Source of the DNA: Asticcacaulis solisilvae
Lineage (GTDB): Bacteria > Pseudomonadota > Alphaproteobacteria > Caulobacterales > Caulobacteraceae
DNA: 64,000 nucleotides
Assembly: GCF_017875235.1 (NCBI RefSeq)
Contig: NZ_JAGGMI010000001.1
Span: 310,001-374,000 of the forward strand
Direction of reading: 5' to 3'
The translations under genes and the position numbers were made by a program. Below the pieces are notes generated by a model, which searched no databases, was not told where the DNA came from, and saw only the letters and a list, made by a program, of their open reading frames with translations. The first letter of the stretch is position 1; each line of letters starts with the position of its first letter. Of this stretch, positions 17,450 to 26,928 are shown piece after piece.

Positions 17450-20056
17450 TTGACGGCACGGCGCCCACATTCCCGCATCCGCCCGGCACCGCCGGAAGCG
17501 AAGGCGCGCGCCGCAACTTCACCGGACGACAGCGTGACAGGCGGTATTACCCGGGCGGCCCTGAGCTTCATTCCCAATACCGTGCCGCTATGGATGCGGC
17601 TGACCATACTGGTCCTGCTGCTGGGCATGGGGCTGTTCTCGGCCCTGTCGACGCTGCAGCTGGGGAATTCCCTGTCGGCCGACAAGGATCGCCAGGGCGA
17701 AGTCCTGCTGGAAGGCGCGGAAATGGGGGCGGCGCGCGCCGAAGCGCGGCTGGGGCTGGCGCGGGCGGCCCTGGAAGCCAGCGCCGACCGTATCGCGCTG
17801 GCGCCCACAGATACCTTAAGCGCCACCGAGACCGGCCTGCGGCTGGCGCGCGGCAACCTGTCCAGCCTGGCCGTCGTCCGCGTCGAAGGCGGCGACGGCA
17901 CGATCGCCGCGATGTCCGGCAATGACGACCATGCCCTGGTTCGCAAGGCGGCCGAAGCCGCGGCGGCGAAAACCGGCCGGCGGCTGGCCATCGATGTGCT
18001 CAATTCCCGCCTCAGCGGTCAGGCCCGCGCCTATATGACGCTGGAAACCGCCGGCGGTATCCTGGTCGCGCGTCTCGACCCCGCCGTTCTCTCGACGCCC
18101 GGTGACGGCCGTCTCGGCCTGCTGGTCGACAAGGATGGCGTGATCCTGGCCGCGTCCGACAGCCGCATGGTCGGCCTGGACACCGACACGGCGCTGGCCG
18201 TCGCGCCGGCGCAACTGCGCGATCGCGCCGACAGCCGCGACCTTATCCAGGGCGCGCGCGAGGGCGCGGGCTTCGTGAAGATCGCCTCGGCGCGTATCAG
18301 CTCCGACAACGGCGAGGGCCTGCTGGTCCTCAACGCCATTCCGACCGAGCCGTTCTTTTCTGTCTCGGCCAGCCTTATCACCGGCCTCCTGTTCATCGGC
18401 GGCCCCCTGCTGGTCGGCGTGCTCTTCACCCTGCTGCTGATCTACCAGGCGCGGCGCGGCCGCAGCCAGACCCTGCAGTTCCAGGCCAGCGAACAGCGCT
18501 ACCGGCTGGCGGTCGAGGCGGCGCACTGCGGCATCTGGGACTGGGACCTGGAGCAGGATCTGATCTACATGTCCGACGTCACCGGCGTCATGCTGGGCTG
18601 GGGCGGTGGCGGCGTGGCCTCGACACCCGAGGTCCTGGCGCGTCTGGCGGCCGACCATCGTGACGCGGTGACGAAAGCCTTGATGGATGCGCGCCTGACC
18701 GGCGCCTTCGATGTGTCGTTTCGTGTGCCGCGTGAAGGCGGGCGGTCCTTGTGGATCGACGCGCGCGGCCAGGCGGTCGGCGAACGCTCGGCCTCCGGCT
18801 TCACACGCCTGTCGGGCGTGGCGCTCGACGTCACCGACGAACGCACGGCGCAGATCAGGGCCCAGCGCGCCGAGGCGCGGCTGCTCGACGCCATCAACTC
18901 GGTGTCCGACGCCTTTGTGCTGTGGGACCGCCACGGCCGCCTGACCATGTGGAACAAGACGTTTGGCACCACCTTCAACATCGATGAACGGTTCCTGCGC
19001 CAGGGTACGCCGCGCGACCTGATCGAGCAGGTCATCCAGATCGCCATCCGGCGCCAGGTTCCGGTGGCTGACGGGCGCGACGGCGTCATCGAGGCCGAGT
19101 TGAACAACGGCCACTGGATTCAGATATCGGAAAGCCCGACGCGCGAAGGCGGCCGCGTCGTCACCAGCGCCGACATCACCGCCGTCAAGGTCCAGGAAGA
19201 GTTGAGCCGCCGGAACGAGGAACAGCTGCAGGCCCTGGTCGAGAAACTGGAGCAGAGCCGCAAGCAGCAGGAGGTTCTGGCGCGCAAGTACGAGATGGCC
19301 AAGATCCGCGCCGAGGCCGCCAACCACGCCAAGAGCGAGTTCCTGGCGAATATGAGCCACGAACTGCGCACGCCGCTGAACGCCATCAACGGCTTCTCCG
19401 AGATCATGTCGTCGGAGATGTTCGGGCCGCTGGGCCATCCGCGCTACAAGGAATATTCCGGCGACATTCTCAATTCCGGCCAGCACCTGCTGAGCCTGAT
19501 CAACGACATTCTCGACATGTCGAAGATCGAGGCCGGCAAGATGACCCTGCGCTTCGAGCCCGTTAATGTCGAGGAAGTCACCGACGACACGCTGCGCCTG
19601 ATCCGCCAGCGCGCCGAAAAGGCCGGCCTGAAGCTGCGCACGCACATTCCGCCGGACCTGCCCGAGATCGAGGCCGATTTCCGCGCGCTGAAACAGGTGC
19701 TGCTCAACCTGCTGACCAACGCCGTCAAGTTCACCCCCAAGGACGGGACCATCACCGTGTCCGCCGTCCGCACCGACGAAAACGTCCACATCACCGTTTC
19801 CGATACCGGCATCGGCATTTCCGAAAAAGATCTGCAGAAGCTGGCCCGGCCGTTCGAGCAGATCGACAACCAGTATCTGCGTACCAAGGAGGGGACGGGC
19901 CTCGGGCTGGCGCTGTCCAAATCGCTGACCGAAATGCATAGCGGCCGCATGGAGCTCGACAGCCTGCCCGGCGAAGGCACCAGGGTGCATCTCATCCTGC
20001 CGATCCGCCAGCCCACCAAGACCGAAGGCGAGCGCTCGGCGGACCGTGCCGCCTGA
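17450..20056 (+). CDS. pleC: PAS-domain sensor histidine kinase, PleC/PdhS type
   Basis: Inner-membrane kinase of 868 residues. A transmembrane helix near 48-70, a periplasmic domain to about 300, a second helix near 302-325, two PAS-like regions (about 345-465 and 475-585), a coiled coil, then HisKA with SHELRTPLNAINGFSE (His637) and HATPase motifs NLLTNAVKF, DTGIGI and GTGLGLALS. The stretch MFGPLGHPRY..LINDILDMSKIEAGK is typical of PleC, DivJ and PdhS kinases that act on DivK. Two membrane helices plus this length fit PleC, which sets polarity and stalk/flagellum development in Caulobacter; DivJ and PdhS are built differently. Symbol is by family reasoning only. The start TTG at 17450 lacks a clear ribosome-binding site. 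Confidence 0.8.
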   Translation: MTARRPHSRIRPAPPEAKARAATSPDDSVTGGITRAALSFIPNTVPLWMRLTILVLLLGMGLFSALSTLQLGNSLSADKDRQGEVLLEGAEMGAARAEARLGLARAALEASADRIALAPTDTLSATETGLRLARGNLSSLAVVRVEGGDGTIAAMSGNDDHALVRKAAEAAAAKTGRRLAIDVLNSRLSGQARAYMTLETAGGILVARLDPAVLSTPGDGRLGLLVDKDGVILAASDSRMVGLDTDTALAVAPAQLRDRADSRDLIQGAREGAGFVKIASARISSDNGEGLLVLNAIPTEPFFSVSASLITGLLFIGGPLLVGVLFTLLLIYQARRGRSQTLQFQASEQRYRLAVEAAHCGIWDWDLEQDLIYMSDVTGVMLGWGGGGVASTPEVLARLAADHRDAVTKALMDARLTGAFDVSFRVPREGGRSLWIDARGQAVGERSASGFTRLSGVALDVTDERTAQIRAQRAEARLLDAINSVSDAFVLWDRHGRLTMWNKTFGTTFNIDERFLRQGTPRDLIEQVIQIAIRRQVPVADGRDGVIEAELNNGHWIQISESPTREGGRVVTSADITAVKVQEELSRRNEEQLQALVEKLEQSRKQQEVLARKYEMAKIRAEAANHAKSEFLANMSHELRTPLNAINGFSEIMSSEMFGPLGHPRYKEYSGDILNSGQHLLSLINDILDMSKIEAGKMTLRFEPVNVEEVTDDTLRLIRQRAEKAGLKLRTHIPPDLPEIEADFRALKQVLLNLLTNAVKFTPKDGTITVSAVRTDENVHITVSDTGIGISEKDLQKLARPFEQIDNQYLRTKEGTGLGLALSKSLTEMHSGRMELDSLPGEGTRVHLILPIRQPTKTEGERSADRAA

Positions 20057-20111
20057 AACATGCCTGACGCCCCGCTTGCCGGATTGGCGAAAACGTGGTC
20101 ATCTTCGCCTT

Positions 20112-21761
20112 ATGAGCAAGTTCAGTATCGGTAAAGTCGCGCACCTGTGTATCGCCATCGCCGCCACGGCGGTCATCGCCTCCTGTGGAGGCGGAGGTGG
20201 CGGTGGCGGCTCGTCCGCCCCCTCCGGCGGCGGATCTTCCGCCTCAAGCAGCAGCAGTTCATCCAGTACCACGGGCTGGGTATCGGGCGTCTTCCAGGCC
20301 GCCAGCACCTTCAAGGACAAGTGCCAGGCTCCGCGCACCGGCTTTGATATCGAAGGCACGGCCTTCCCCGACAAGGCCGGCACGACGCTTGACGAAAAGA
20401 ACTGGCTGCGGTCGTGGACCCACGAGACCTATCTGTGGAACACTGAGGTCATCGACACCAACCCCAACAACAGCAGCACGCGCGTCCAGTATTTTGATAC
20501 GCTGAAAACCCTGCTCAAGACGTCTTCGGGCCGGGACAAGGATGAGTTTCACTTCAGCGAGCCGACCGCCGAATACCTGGCGCGGCGCAATTCGTCGGCC
20601 AGCGCCAGCTACGGCGCCGAAATCGCCATCCTGTCCGGCACGGTGCCGCGCGACGTCCGCGTCGTCTTCACCGATCCCGGCACGCCCGCTGACGGCAAGC
20701 TTCTTCGTGGCACGCGCATCCTGACGGTCAACGGCATCGACGTCGTCAACGGCGGCACGACGCAGGCCGAAATCGACACCCTCAACAACACCCTCTTCCC
20801 ATCCACGGCCGGCGTCACCGCCAACCTGGTCGTGCGCGATCCGGGCGCGTCGGCCAACCGCAGCGTTACTTTGGTTTCAGCCAACCTGGTGTCGAAGCCC
20901 GTCAACCGGACGCGCGTCCTGACCGACGGGGCCGGCAGGAAGACTGGCTATATCCTGTTCAACACCTTCAGCCCCTATTCGAGCGAAAACGACATCGTCA
21001 CGGCGATGCAGAGCATGAAGGACCAGGGCGTCGCCGACCTGGTGCTTGACCTGCGCTACAATGGCGGCGGCCTGCTGGCCGTGGCGTCGCAGCTGAGCTA
21101 CATGGTTGCGGGCGACGCAAAAACGACCGGAAAGACCTTCGAGCGCCTGCGCTTCAACACTGCCGCCGGCACGCTCAACCCGGTGACCGGCGCCGTGAAC
21201 AATCCGACGCCGTTCTACAAAACCGGCCTCGGCTTCACGGTCGCCAACGGCACTGCCCTGCCCGCCCTGAACCTGCCGCGCGTCTTCGTGCTGACGACGG
21301 GCAATACCTGCAGCGCCAGTGAAGCGGTCATCAACGGCCTGCGCGGCGTCGGCGTCGAGGTCATCCTGGTCGGCGGCAAGACCTGCGGCAAGCCCTACGG
21401 CTTCTACCCGCAGGACAATTGCGGCGAGACCTACTATACCATCCAGTTCCAGGGCGTGAACGAGGTCGGCTTCGGCGACTATGCCGACGGCTTCACAGCC
21501 GCCAACTCGACCGAAACCTACGGCGTCAAGATCGCCGGCTGCGCCGTGGCGGACGATTTTGGCCATGAGCTCGGCGACGCCAATGAAGGTCTACTGAAGG
21601 CCGCCATGACCTTTGGCGCTAACGGCACCTGTCCGGCGGCGACGATCACCGCCGTCGGCAGCAGCAGCGCGGCAAGCACCTCTTCGGGCACATCGCTCAA
21701 GCTTGAACGGCCGGAGCCCTGGATCATGACGACCAACCGCGACATGACGATGCGGCGGTAA
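20112..21761 (+). CDS. S41-family C-terminal-processing-type peptidase, lipoprotein
   Basis: Envelope serine protease of the CtpA/tail-specific type, 549 residues. It starts with a lipoprotein signal (lipobox VIASC, Cys about 26), then a Gly/Ser-rich linker with a run of nine Ser. A PDZ-like region near 190-260 (PRDVRVVFTDPGTPADG..GTRILTVNGIDV) precedes the S41 core: VLDLRYNGGG, NTCSASEAVINGL (Ser motif about 399-406) and GGKTCGKPYGF (Lys427 of the Ser-Lys dyad). The start at 20112 is chosen because the signal begins there; the frame to 20046 adds an unrelated leader. It is followed after two bases by a small lipoprotein gene. Confidence 0.9.
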   Translation: MSKFSIGKVAHLCIAIAATAVIASCGGGGGGGGSSAPSGGGSSASSSSSSSSTTGWVSGVFQAASTFKDKCQAPRTGFDIEGTAFPDKAGTTLDEKNWLRSWTHETYLWNTEVIDTNPNNSSTRVQYFDTLKTLLKTSSGRDKDEFHFSEPTAEYLARRNSSASASYGAEIAILSGTVPRDVRVVFTDPGTPADGKLLRGTRILTVNGIDVVNGGTTQAEIDTLNNTLFPSTAGVTANLVVRDPGASANRSVTLVSANLVSKPVNRTRVLTDGAGRKTGYILFNTFSPYSSENDIVTAMQSMKDQGVADLVLDLRYNGGGLLAVASQLSYMVAGDAKTTGKTFERLRFNTAAGTLNPVTGAVNNPTPFYKTGLGFTVANGTALPALNLPRVFVLTTGNTCSASEAVINGLRGVGVEVILVGGKTCGKPYGFYPQDNCGETYYTIQFQGVNEVGFGDYADGFTAANSTETYGVKIAGCAVADDFGHELGDANEGLLKAAMTFGANGTCPAATITAVGSSSAASTSSGTSLKLERPEPWIMTTNRDMTMRR

Positions 21762-21763
21762 TC

Positions 21764-22117
21764 ATGCGTCAAGGGCTCGCCACATCCCTGATCGTCATGC
21801 TGGGTTTAAGCGCCTGCCAGACCGTTGCCGGCACGCAGGCGGCGACCGTCAATCTCGATGACCCGGCGACGCGCCAAGCGCTGCAATCCGCCCTGGCGCG
21901 CGCTGTCGGCCGTGGGCGGATCGAGCTTGGACCATCGGCATCGGCCAACACGTCGAGCGTGACTGTCCTGCCCCCGCCCCTGGGCCCGCGCGAGACGCAT
22001 TCCATGGCCCTGCCGGTACAGTTCGATATCGTCAGCGAAGACGGCCATTGCCTGGCTGTGCGTCGCGATACGAAAGATATCTACGACCTGCCGGGTGTGA
22101 CCTGCCAAAGCCGTTGA
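21764..22117 (+). CDS. Small lipoprotein, unknown function
   Basis: 117 residues beginning with a short lipoprotein signal ending in the lipobox LSAC (Cys about 18). The mature part is mostly beta-prone with two Cys near the end (GHCLAVRRD, GVTCQSR) that could form a disulfide. It starts two bases after the stop of the S41 peptidase gene, so the two are probably co-transcribed and may act together in the envelope. I recognise no family. Confidence 0.72.
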   Translation: MRQGLATSLIVMLGLSACQTVAGTQAATVNLDDPATRQALQSALARAVGRGRIELGPSASANTSSVTVLPPPLGPRETHSMALPVQFDIVSEDGHCLAVRRDTKDIYDLPGVTCQSR

Positions 22118-22123
22118 GGTTCG

Positions 22124-22639
22124 TTACTTCGCCGAAGCCGATGCCGGCGCGGGCTTGCCGTTCGGCTGGGGCGCGCCGTCCTTTTCGAGGAATTTGCGGA
22201 ACCGGAAGGACGGCCGCAGAATAAAGCTCGCCACGGCCTCGCGTTCCTTGGCCGACAGTTGCGCCATGTCCTCGATTAGCGCCGTCTCGATCTTGCCGCG
22301 CGCCATGTCCTCATAGGAACGCGCCTGGTCGGACAGAGCGATGACCCGCGCCGCATCATAGGGTTCGGCCGCGGCGACCTTACCGGCATCCTTCCGGAGC
22401 GTGCGCGCCTTTTCCATGTCCGGCTCGCCTTCCAGGGCCGCCTTCTTGATCACGGCCTTGATGCGCGCCTTGGCTTCCGGCGTCATTGTCTCATTCGGGT
22501 GCCCGCCCCAGTTCGCCGCGGCCGGCGGACGCTTCATGTGCTGGTTCAGCACGACGCCCGCACCGATGCCGCCGGCGATCAGGAACAGGTTCAGCGCCAC
22601 GGAGACGCCGAGCAGCCATTTCAAGGTTTTCGGTGTCAT
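22124..22639 (-). CDS. Periplasmic heavy-metal-sensor-like protein (CnrR/ZraP/Spy fold)
   Basis: 171 residues with an N-terminal membrane anchor (about 8-30) and a long helical periplasmic part (MTPEAKARIKAVIKKAAL..ALIEDMAQLSAKEREAVASFI), the pattern of the Metal_resist family. A C-terminal tail is Pro/Ala-rich. Its start overlaps the stop of the probable anti-sigma factor by four bases (ATGA), so it is translated from the same transcript as the ECF sigma factor. In CnrYXH-type systems such a protein senses a periplasmic signal for the anti-sigma factor; here that role is inferred. No clear His-rich metal site is visible. Confidence 0.8.
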   Translation of the reverse strand: MTPKTLKWLLGVSVALNLFLIAGGIGAGVVLNQHMKRPPAAANWGGHPNETMTPEAKARIKAVIKKAALEGEPDMEKARTLRKDAGKVAAAEPYDAARVIALSDQARSYEDMARGKIETALIEDMAQLSAKEREAVASFILRPSFRFRKFLEKDGAPQPNGKPAPASASAK

Positions 22640-23094
22640 CCCACGGCCTCGTCATCGAAGACCTGGGCCTGTTCCAGTACGGCCTGGGCGCGCACATCGG
22701 CAAGGGTGGACATGCTGAAGGTGATGCCGAAGATCGCACCGGCGATGCAGGCCGCCATGCCCGCCGCCGCCCACAGGACAGGCGGGCGGACTCTGGGTTT
22801 CAACACCACGACATTCCCGACGTCTTCCGGCATGCGGCGCGCCAGGTGTTCCAGGGTTTGCCAATGCAGGCTGCGGCTGTCTTCCAGGCTCAGGCGATCC
22901 GCCTCGGACAGAGTGTTGAGCAGGCCGTCGGTTATGCGCGCCTCGTCCAGCCACGACTGGACCCTGGTGGCGTGGTCGAGCATGTACGAGATGGCGCCCG
23001 CGCGCTCGGCCTGCGGCCAGCGCTTCGAATCCGCGCCATAGGCCTCGAGAATTTCCCGGAAACGGGCTTCAGTCATTACACTGGGATTGGGCAT
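22636..23094 (-). CDS. Probable anti-sigma factor, single-pass membrane protein
   Basis: 152 residues: an N-terminal cytoplasmic helical part (TEARFREILEAYGADSKRWPQAER), one transmembrane helix near 106-127 (LWAAAGMAACIAGAIFGITF) and a short periplasmic tail. This layout and its place directly after an ECF sigma gene (one base between stop and start) and before a periplasmic sensor protein point to an anti-sigma factor. There is no zinc-binding HxxxCxxC motif, so it is not of the classic ZAS type. Function is inferred from context. Confidence 0.75.
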   Translation of the reverse strand: MPNPSVMTEARFREILEAYGADSKRWPQAERAGAISYMLDHATRVQSWLDEARITDGLLNTLSEADRLSLEDSRSLHWQTLEHLARRMPEDVGNVVVLKPRVRPPVLWAAAGMAACIAGAIFGITFSMSTLADVRAQAVLEQAQVFDDEAVG

Positions 23095-23095
23095 G

Positions 23096-23743
23096 TTACG
23101 CTCCCTTCTCCTGACGGCTCTTCCCGGAAGCCGCAGGGGTGTGGGGAATATGAGAACTCATGGCGGCGCGAAGGGCACGGCGCCCCCGCGCCAGAAGGCT
23201 TTCCAGCGCCTCGACGCTGACGTCCATGACGTTGGCGGCTTCCTGGTTGGACAGTTCCTGATAGTAGGTCAGGACGATGGCTTCGCGCTGGCGGTCCGGC
23301 AGGGCGTTGATCGCCGCCTGGACCTGGCTGGCGGTTTCGGCGGCTTCCATCTTCGCCGGCGCGCTGATGGTGCCGTCGACGATTTCGACGTCGTCGGTCG
23401 AGACCTGTTCGCGGCGCCGACGCAGACGATCGTAGCAGAGGTTCAGCGCGACGCGATGCATCCAGGTGTCGATGCGCGCCTTGCCCGGCACCCAGGTCGC
23501 CGCCTGTTTCCAGGTTCGCAGCAGGGTTTCCTGGGCGACGTCCTCGGCTTCCACGGGATCGCCCAGCATGCGCCGGGCCAGGGCCATCAAACGCGGCATC
23601 TTGCGCGAGACAAGGATCGACACCGCGGCCATATCGCCGCGTCCCATGCGCTCCAGCAGGTGTTCGTCAGGATCCGTACTCACAGCGCTCCGCGAAATAG
23701 GTGAAGGCCCTCCCGGCCAGGCAAGAATGGTCGTGTCAGGCAT
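23096..23743 (-). CDS. ECF-type RNA polymerase sigma factor
   Basis: Group 4 sigma factor, 215 residues from the ATG at 23743, which has GGAG six bases upstream; GTG at 23764 and ATG at 23755 lie further out. Region 2 is LMALARRMLGDPVEAEDVAQETLLRTWKQ with the -10 binding helix WMHRVALNLCYDRLRRR; region 4 is LPDRQREAIVLTYYQELSNQEAANVMDVSVEALESLLARGRRALR. It is the first gene of a three-gene operon with an anti-sigma factor and periplasmic sensor. Such operons usually control themselves and a few envelope-stress or metal-response genes. Confidence 0.93.
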   Translation of the reverse strand: MPDTTILAWPGGPSPISRSAVSTDPDEHLLERMGRGDMAAVSILVSRKMPRLMALARRMLGDPVEAEDVAQETLLRTWKQAATWVPGKARIDTWMHRVALNLCYDRLRRRREQVSTDDVEIVDGTISAPAKMEAAETASQVQAAINALPDRQREAIVLTYYQELSNQEAANVMDVSVEALESLLARGRRALRAAMSSHIPHTPAASGKSRQEKGA

Positions 23744-23885
23744 GGCCCGCTCCATTCCTAGCACAGAAAACCGGCCTTTGCGAACCGCACGTCATGTAAA
23801 ACCGCCAACAGATGAAGCTCCCCAGCATCATGATCGTTCAACGGGGGGACATGGGGTTTCCGTCGGTCGTCTCAATATTTGGGTG

Positions 23886-26837
23886 TTAGCCCTCGGGCGA
23901 CACGACCCGCTCGAACGCCTGGCGGGCGCGCTTGCGGATGTCCTTCAGCTTCTTTTCCAGCGTGTCGAGGCGGCGGGTATGGACCGCGCGGGCCAGCTTG
24001 CGCTGAAAGGCTTCGGGCTCGTTGTGCGGGTCGTCGTTTTCGGTCAGCGACACGCGCATCACCTGGGCCAGCGACTGCTGCACCCGCCAGGCCAGGATCA
24101 GGGCGTCGATCTCGGCGGCCGGCGCCAGCCCCGCGCGCTGCATGGCCGTCAGCGCCTGAAGCGTGCCAGAGCGCAGCGGCCCGCCTTCGGAGGCGTGGAC
24201 CAATTGCAGGAACTGGGCGGCGAACTCGGCATCGACCTGACCGCCGACGCTCAGCTTGAAGTCCCAGAAGGTCTTCGCCGGCCGCTCCTTCTCCATCAGG
24301 GCGCGCATATTGAGCACGTCCAGCGCCGTCTCCCCGCGCGAGCGCGGCGTGCGCAGGATGGTCTCGACCTTCAGCCGCACCAGGTCGGCGAAATCGGCCG
24401 ACGACGCCCACACGACACGTGCCCGCGTCAGGGCCAGGAACTCCCAGGTATCGGCTTCGCGCGTGTAGTAGTTTTCGAACGCCGCCAGCGACACGGCCAC
24501 CGGCCCCTTGGCGCCGGTCGGCCTGAGCTTCATGTCGATTTCGTAGAGCGTGCCTTCGTGGGTCGGCGCCGACAGGGCCGCGATCAGGCGCTGCGTCACG
24601 CGCGCGAACCAGGTCTCGGCCGCCCAGCCCTTGACCGTCGATCCGGCCGACGGGTCGTCGGGCAGGTAGACCGCCATCAGGTCAAGGTCCGACGTCGCCG
24701 TCATCTCCTGCGAGCCCAGCTTGCCGAGCGCGATGATGGCGATCTGGCCGTCCAGCCGGCCGGCCTGGCGCGTCACGTCCTCGACCGCCAGCGGCGCGAG
24801 ATGGCTGACGCAGGCATCGGCGACCCGGGCGTAAGCCGCGCCCGCCGCCTCAGTCGACAGCCGGCCGGACAGGATCTGCATGCCGATACGGAACTGCTGC
24901 TCGCGGCCGACGCGGCGCAGGGCATTCATTACCGCTTCGATATCGGCCGGCACGCGCTCGACCTCACGGCCGATCAGCGCGTCCAGTTCCTCGCCCAGCG
25001 GCTCGAAGAAGCCGGCGTCCAACATGGCGTCGAACGCGGTCGGGTGGCGGGCCAGCATGCCCGACAGGCGCGGGCTGAAGCCCATGATCTCAACGACCAT
25101 GCTGAACAGCTTCGGATTGGCCAGGAACAGCGACTGGATTTGAACACCCGCCGACAGGGTCACGAAGAACTTTGCGAAGCGCGTAAAGGCGATCGACGGC
25201 GTGCCGGTCTCGTTCAGCGCCTCGAGCAGGCGCGGCACCAGCCGGGTAAACAGTTCGCGGCCGCGTTCCGACCGCGTCGCCGGAATGCGGCCATGGTGCC
25301 AGGACCGGATCGTCGCCGCCACCTGGTCCGGATGTTCGAAACCCATGCGTTGCAGGGTCTTGATCGTTTCCGGATCGTCCTCGACGCCGGTGAAGACCAG
25401 GCTGCCGAACGACGACGATAGCGGCTCGGCTTCGGAAAATAACTCGCCATAATGGCCATTGACCAGACGCAGGGTCCGCGACACGGCCAGGTCGAAGCGG
25501 CTGAGGTTGGAGAAGCCCGACAACACCGCCACCTGCATGCGGCCGTCCTCGGCCTCGGGCAATTCGTGAGTCTGCTCGTCGTGGATCATCTGGACGCGAT
25601 GTTCCCAGTTGCGCAGGCGGACATAGGCCTGTTTCAGCTCTTTCGCGACCGCCGGCGCCAGGTGGCCGGCGCGTCTGAGGGCATCGAGGGCGTCCAATGT
25701 CCGGCGTGAACGTAGCGACGGATCGCGCCCGCCCAGAATCAACTGTTGAGTCTGAGCAAAGAACTCGATCTCTCGGATGCCGCCCGCCCCGAGTTTCAAG
25801 TTGGCGCCGGCGGCCTCCAGACGCTCATCGACCTTGTAGACGTGGATCTGGCGCTTAATCGAATGGACGTCGGCGATGGCCGGATAGTCGAGGCTGCGCC
25901 GCCAGATGAAGGGTGTCAGGTCGGTCATGAACGCCTTGGCTTCGACCGGGTCGCCCGAGACGTGGCGCGCCTTGATGAAGGAGGCGCGCTCCCAGTTCTG
26001 GCCGACCGATTCGTAGTAATTCAACGCAAACGGCACGCTGACCACGGTCGGGGTCGACGACGGATCGGGACGCAGGCGCAGGTCGACGCGGAAGACATAG
26101 CCGTCGCCGGTACGCTCACTGAGGATGACCGCCACCTGGCGCGCAACGCGGTCGGCAAAGGTCTGGGGATCGACCGTGTCCTTCAGCGGCAGGCGGTCCA
26201 GGTCGCAGAAGAAGGTGATGTCGATGTCCGACGAATAGTTCAATTCCCCCGCGCCGTGCTTGCCCATGGCCAGCACGAACAGGCCCGGCAGGACGCCGCG
26301 GTCCTTGTCCCACTTGGGATCGTCGGGCGGTAGCAGGCGCCCCTTGTCGCGCTCCTCGCGCACGACCAGCGCCAGGGCCGCGCAGGTGACGGCGTCGGCG
26401 AAGCGTGTCAGCGCCGCCGTGACGTGGTCCAGGCTCCAGACATCGCCGAGGTCGGCCATGGCGGTCAAAAGGTGCGTGTCGGCTTTGAGGTGACGCAGGA
26501 TCTTCTTGGCGGCGTTGACGTCGGGTGCTTCGATCGTGGCGGCCTGGGCCTCCAGCGCTTCGGTCGCCAGCAGGATGGCCTTCAGGCGCGCTTCAGGCGC
26601 GGTGATCAGGGTTTCGCGCAGGCGCTGCGGATCGCGGCGCATCAGTCCGGCGAGATAGGGTGACGCCGCGACGATCGGGCGGATGGCGGCTTCGGCCTGC
26701 AGCAGCACGTCGCGCCAGCCCTCGGCCTTGGCGACCTCATGCAGGGTCTCAAGCGTATAATCGGCCGCACCGGCGTTCAGCACAGGCCCGCAACTGTGCA
26801 GGCGTTCGACCAGCGAGGAAAAAAGCACGTCGTTCAT
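23886..26837 (-). CDS. glnE: Bifunctional glutamine synthetase adenylyltransferase/deadenylyltransferase
   Basis: Adds AMP to, and removes it from, a Tyr of glutamine synthetase in response to PII, controlling nitrogen assimilation. 983 residues with the two expected nucleotidyltransferase domains: VLAMGKHGAGELNYSSDIDITFFCD (N-terminal) and IIALGKLGSQEMTATSDLDLMAVYL (C-terminal), each followed by its helical domain. The ATG at 26837 follows AAGGAATGCT, whereas the frame to 26873 has no site. Its neighbour on the 5' side is the sensor kinase at 26929, the same order (degP, regulator, kinase, glnE) I recall from rhizobial genomes. Confidence 0.97.
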   Translation of the reverse strand: MNDVLFSSLVERLHSCGPVLNAGAADYTLETLHEVAKAEGWRDVLLQAEAAIRPIVAASPYLAGLMRRDPQRLRETLITAPEARLKAILLATEALEAQAATIEAPDVNAAKKILRHLKADTHLLTAMADLGDVWSLDHVTAALTRFADAVTCAALALVVREERDKGRLLPPDDPKWDKDRGVLPGLFVLAMGKHGAGELNYSSDIDITFFCDLDRLPLKDTVDPQTFADRVARQVAVILSERTGDGYVFRVDLRLRPDPSSTPTVVSVPFALNYYESVGQNWERASFIKARHVSGDPVEAKAFMTDLTPFIWRRSLDYPAIADVHSIKRQIHVYKVDERLEAAGANLKLGAGGIREIEFFAQTQQLILGGRDPSLRSRRTLDALDALRRAGHLAPAVAKELKQAYVRLRNWEHRVQMIHDEQTHELPEAEDGRMQVAVLSGFSNLSRFDLAVSRTLRLVNGHYGELFSEAEPLSSSFGSLVFTGVEDDPETIKTLQRMGFEHPDQVAATIRSWHHGRIPATRSERGRELFTRLVPRLLEALNETGTPSIAFTRFAKFFVTLSAGVQIQSLFLANPKLFSMVVEIMGFSPRLSGMLARHPTAFDAMLDAGFFEPLGEELDALIGREVERVPADIEAVMNALRRVGREQQFRIGMQILSGRLSTEAAGAAYARVADACVSHLAPLAVEDVTRQAGRLDGQIAIIALGKLGSQEMTATSDLDLMAVYLPDDPSAGSTVKGWAAETWFARVTQRLIAALSAPTHEGTLYEIDMKLRPTGAKGPVAVSLAAFENYYTREADTWEFLALTRARVVWASSADFADLVRLKVETILRTPRSRGETALDVLNMRALMEKERPAKTFWDFKLSVGGQVDAEFAAQFLQLVHASEGGPLRSGTLQALTAMQRAGLAPAAEIDALILAWRVQQSLAQVMRVSLTENDDPHNEPEAFQRKLARAVHTRRLDTLEKKLKDIRKRARQAFERVVSPEG

Positions 26838-26928
26838 AGCATTCCTTGTGCCGCACCGCCGTCCGGCCCGCAAGAGCTATGGTTTGCAACGATTCAGGGA
26901 TTTCGCAAAGCCATATGCTCGGACCGGC

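Noticed and set aside
17816-19990. 724-residue minus-strand ORF
   Set aside because: Antisense of the PleC-like kinase; no motif recognised.
23466-25421. 651-residue plus-strand ORF
   Set aside because: Antisense of the sigma factor and glnE; crosses two real genes.
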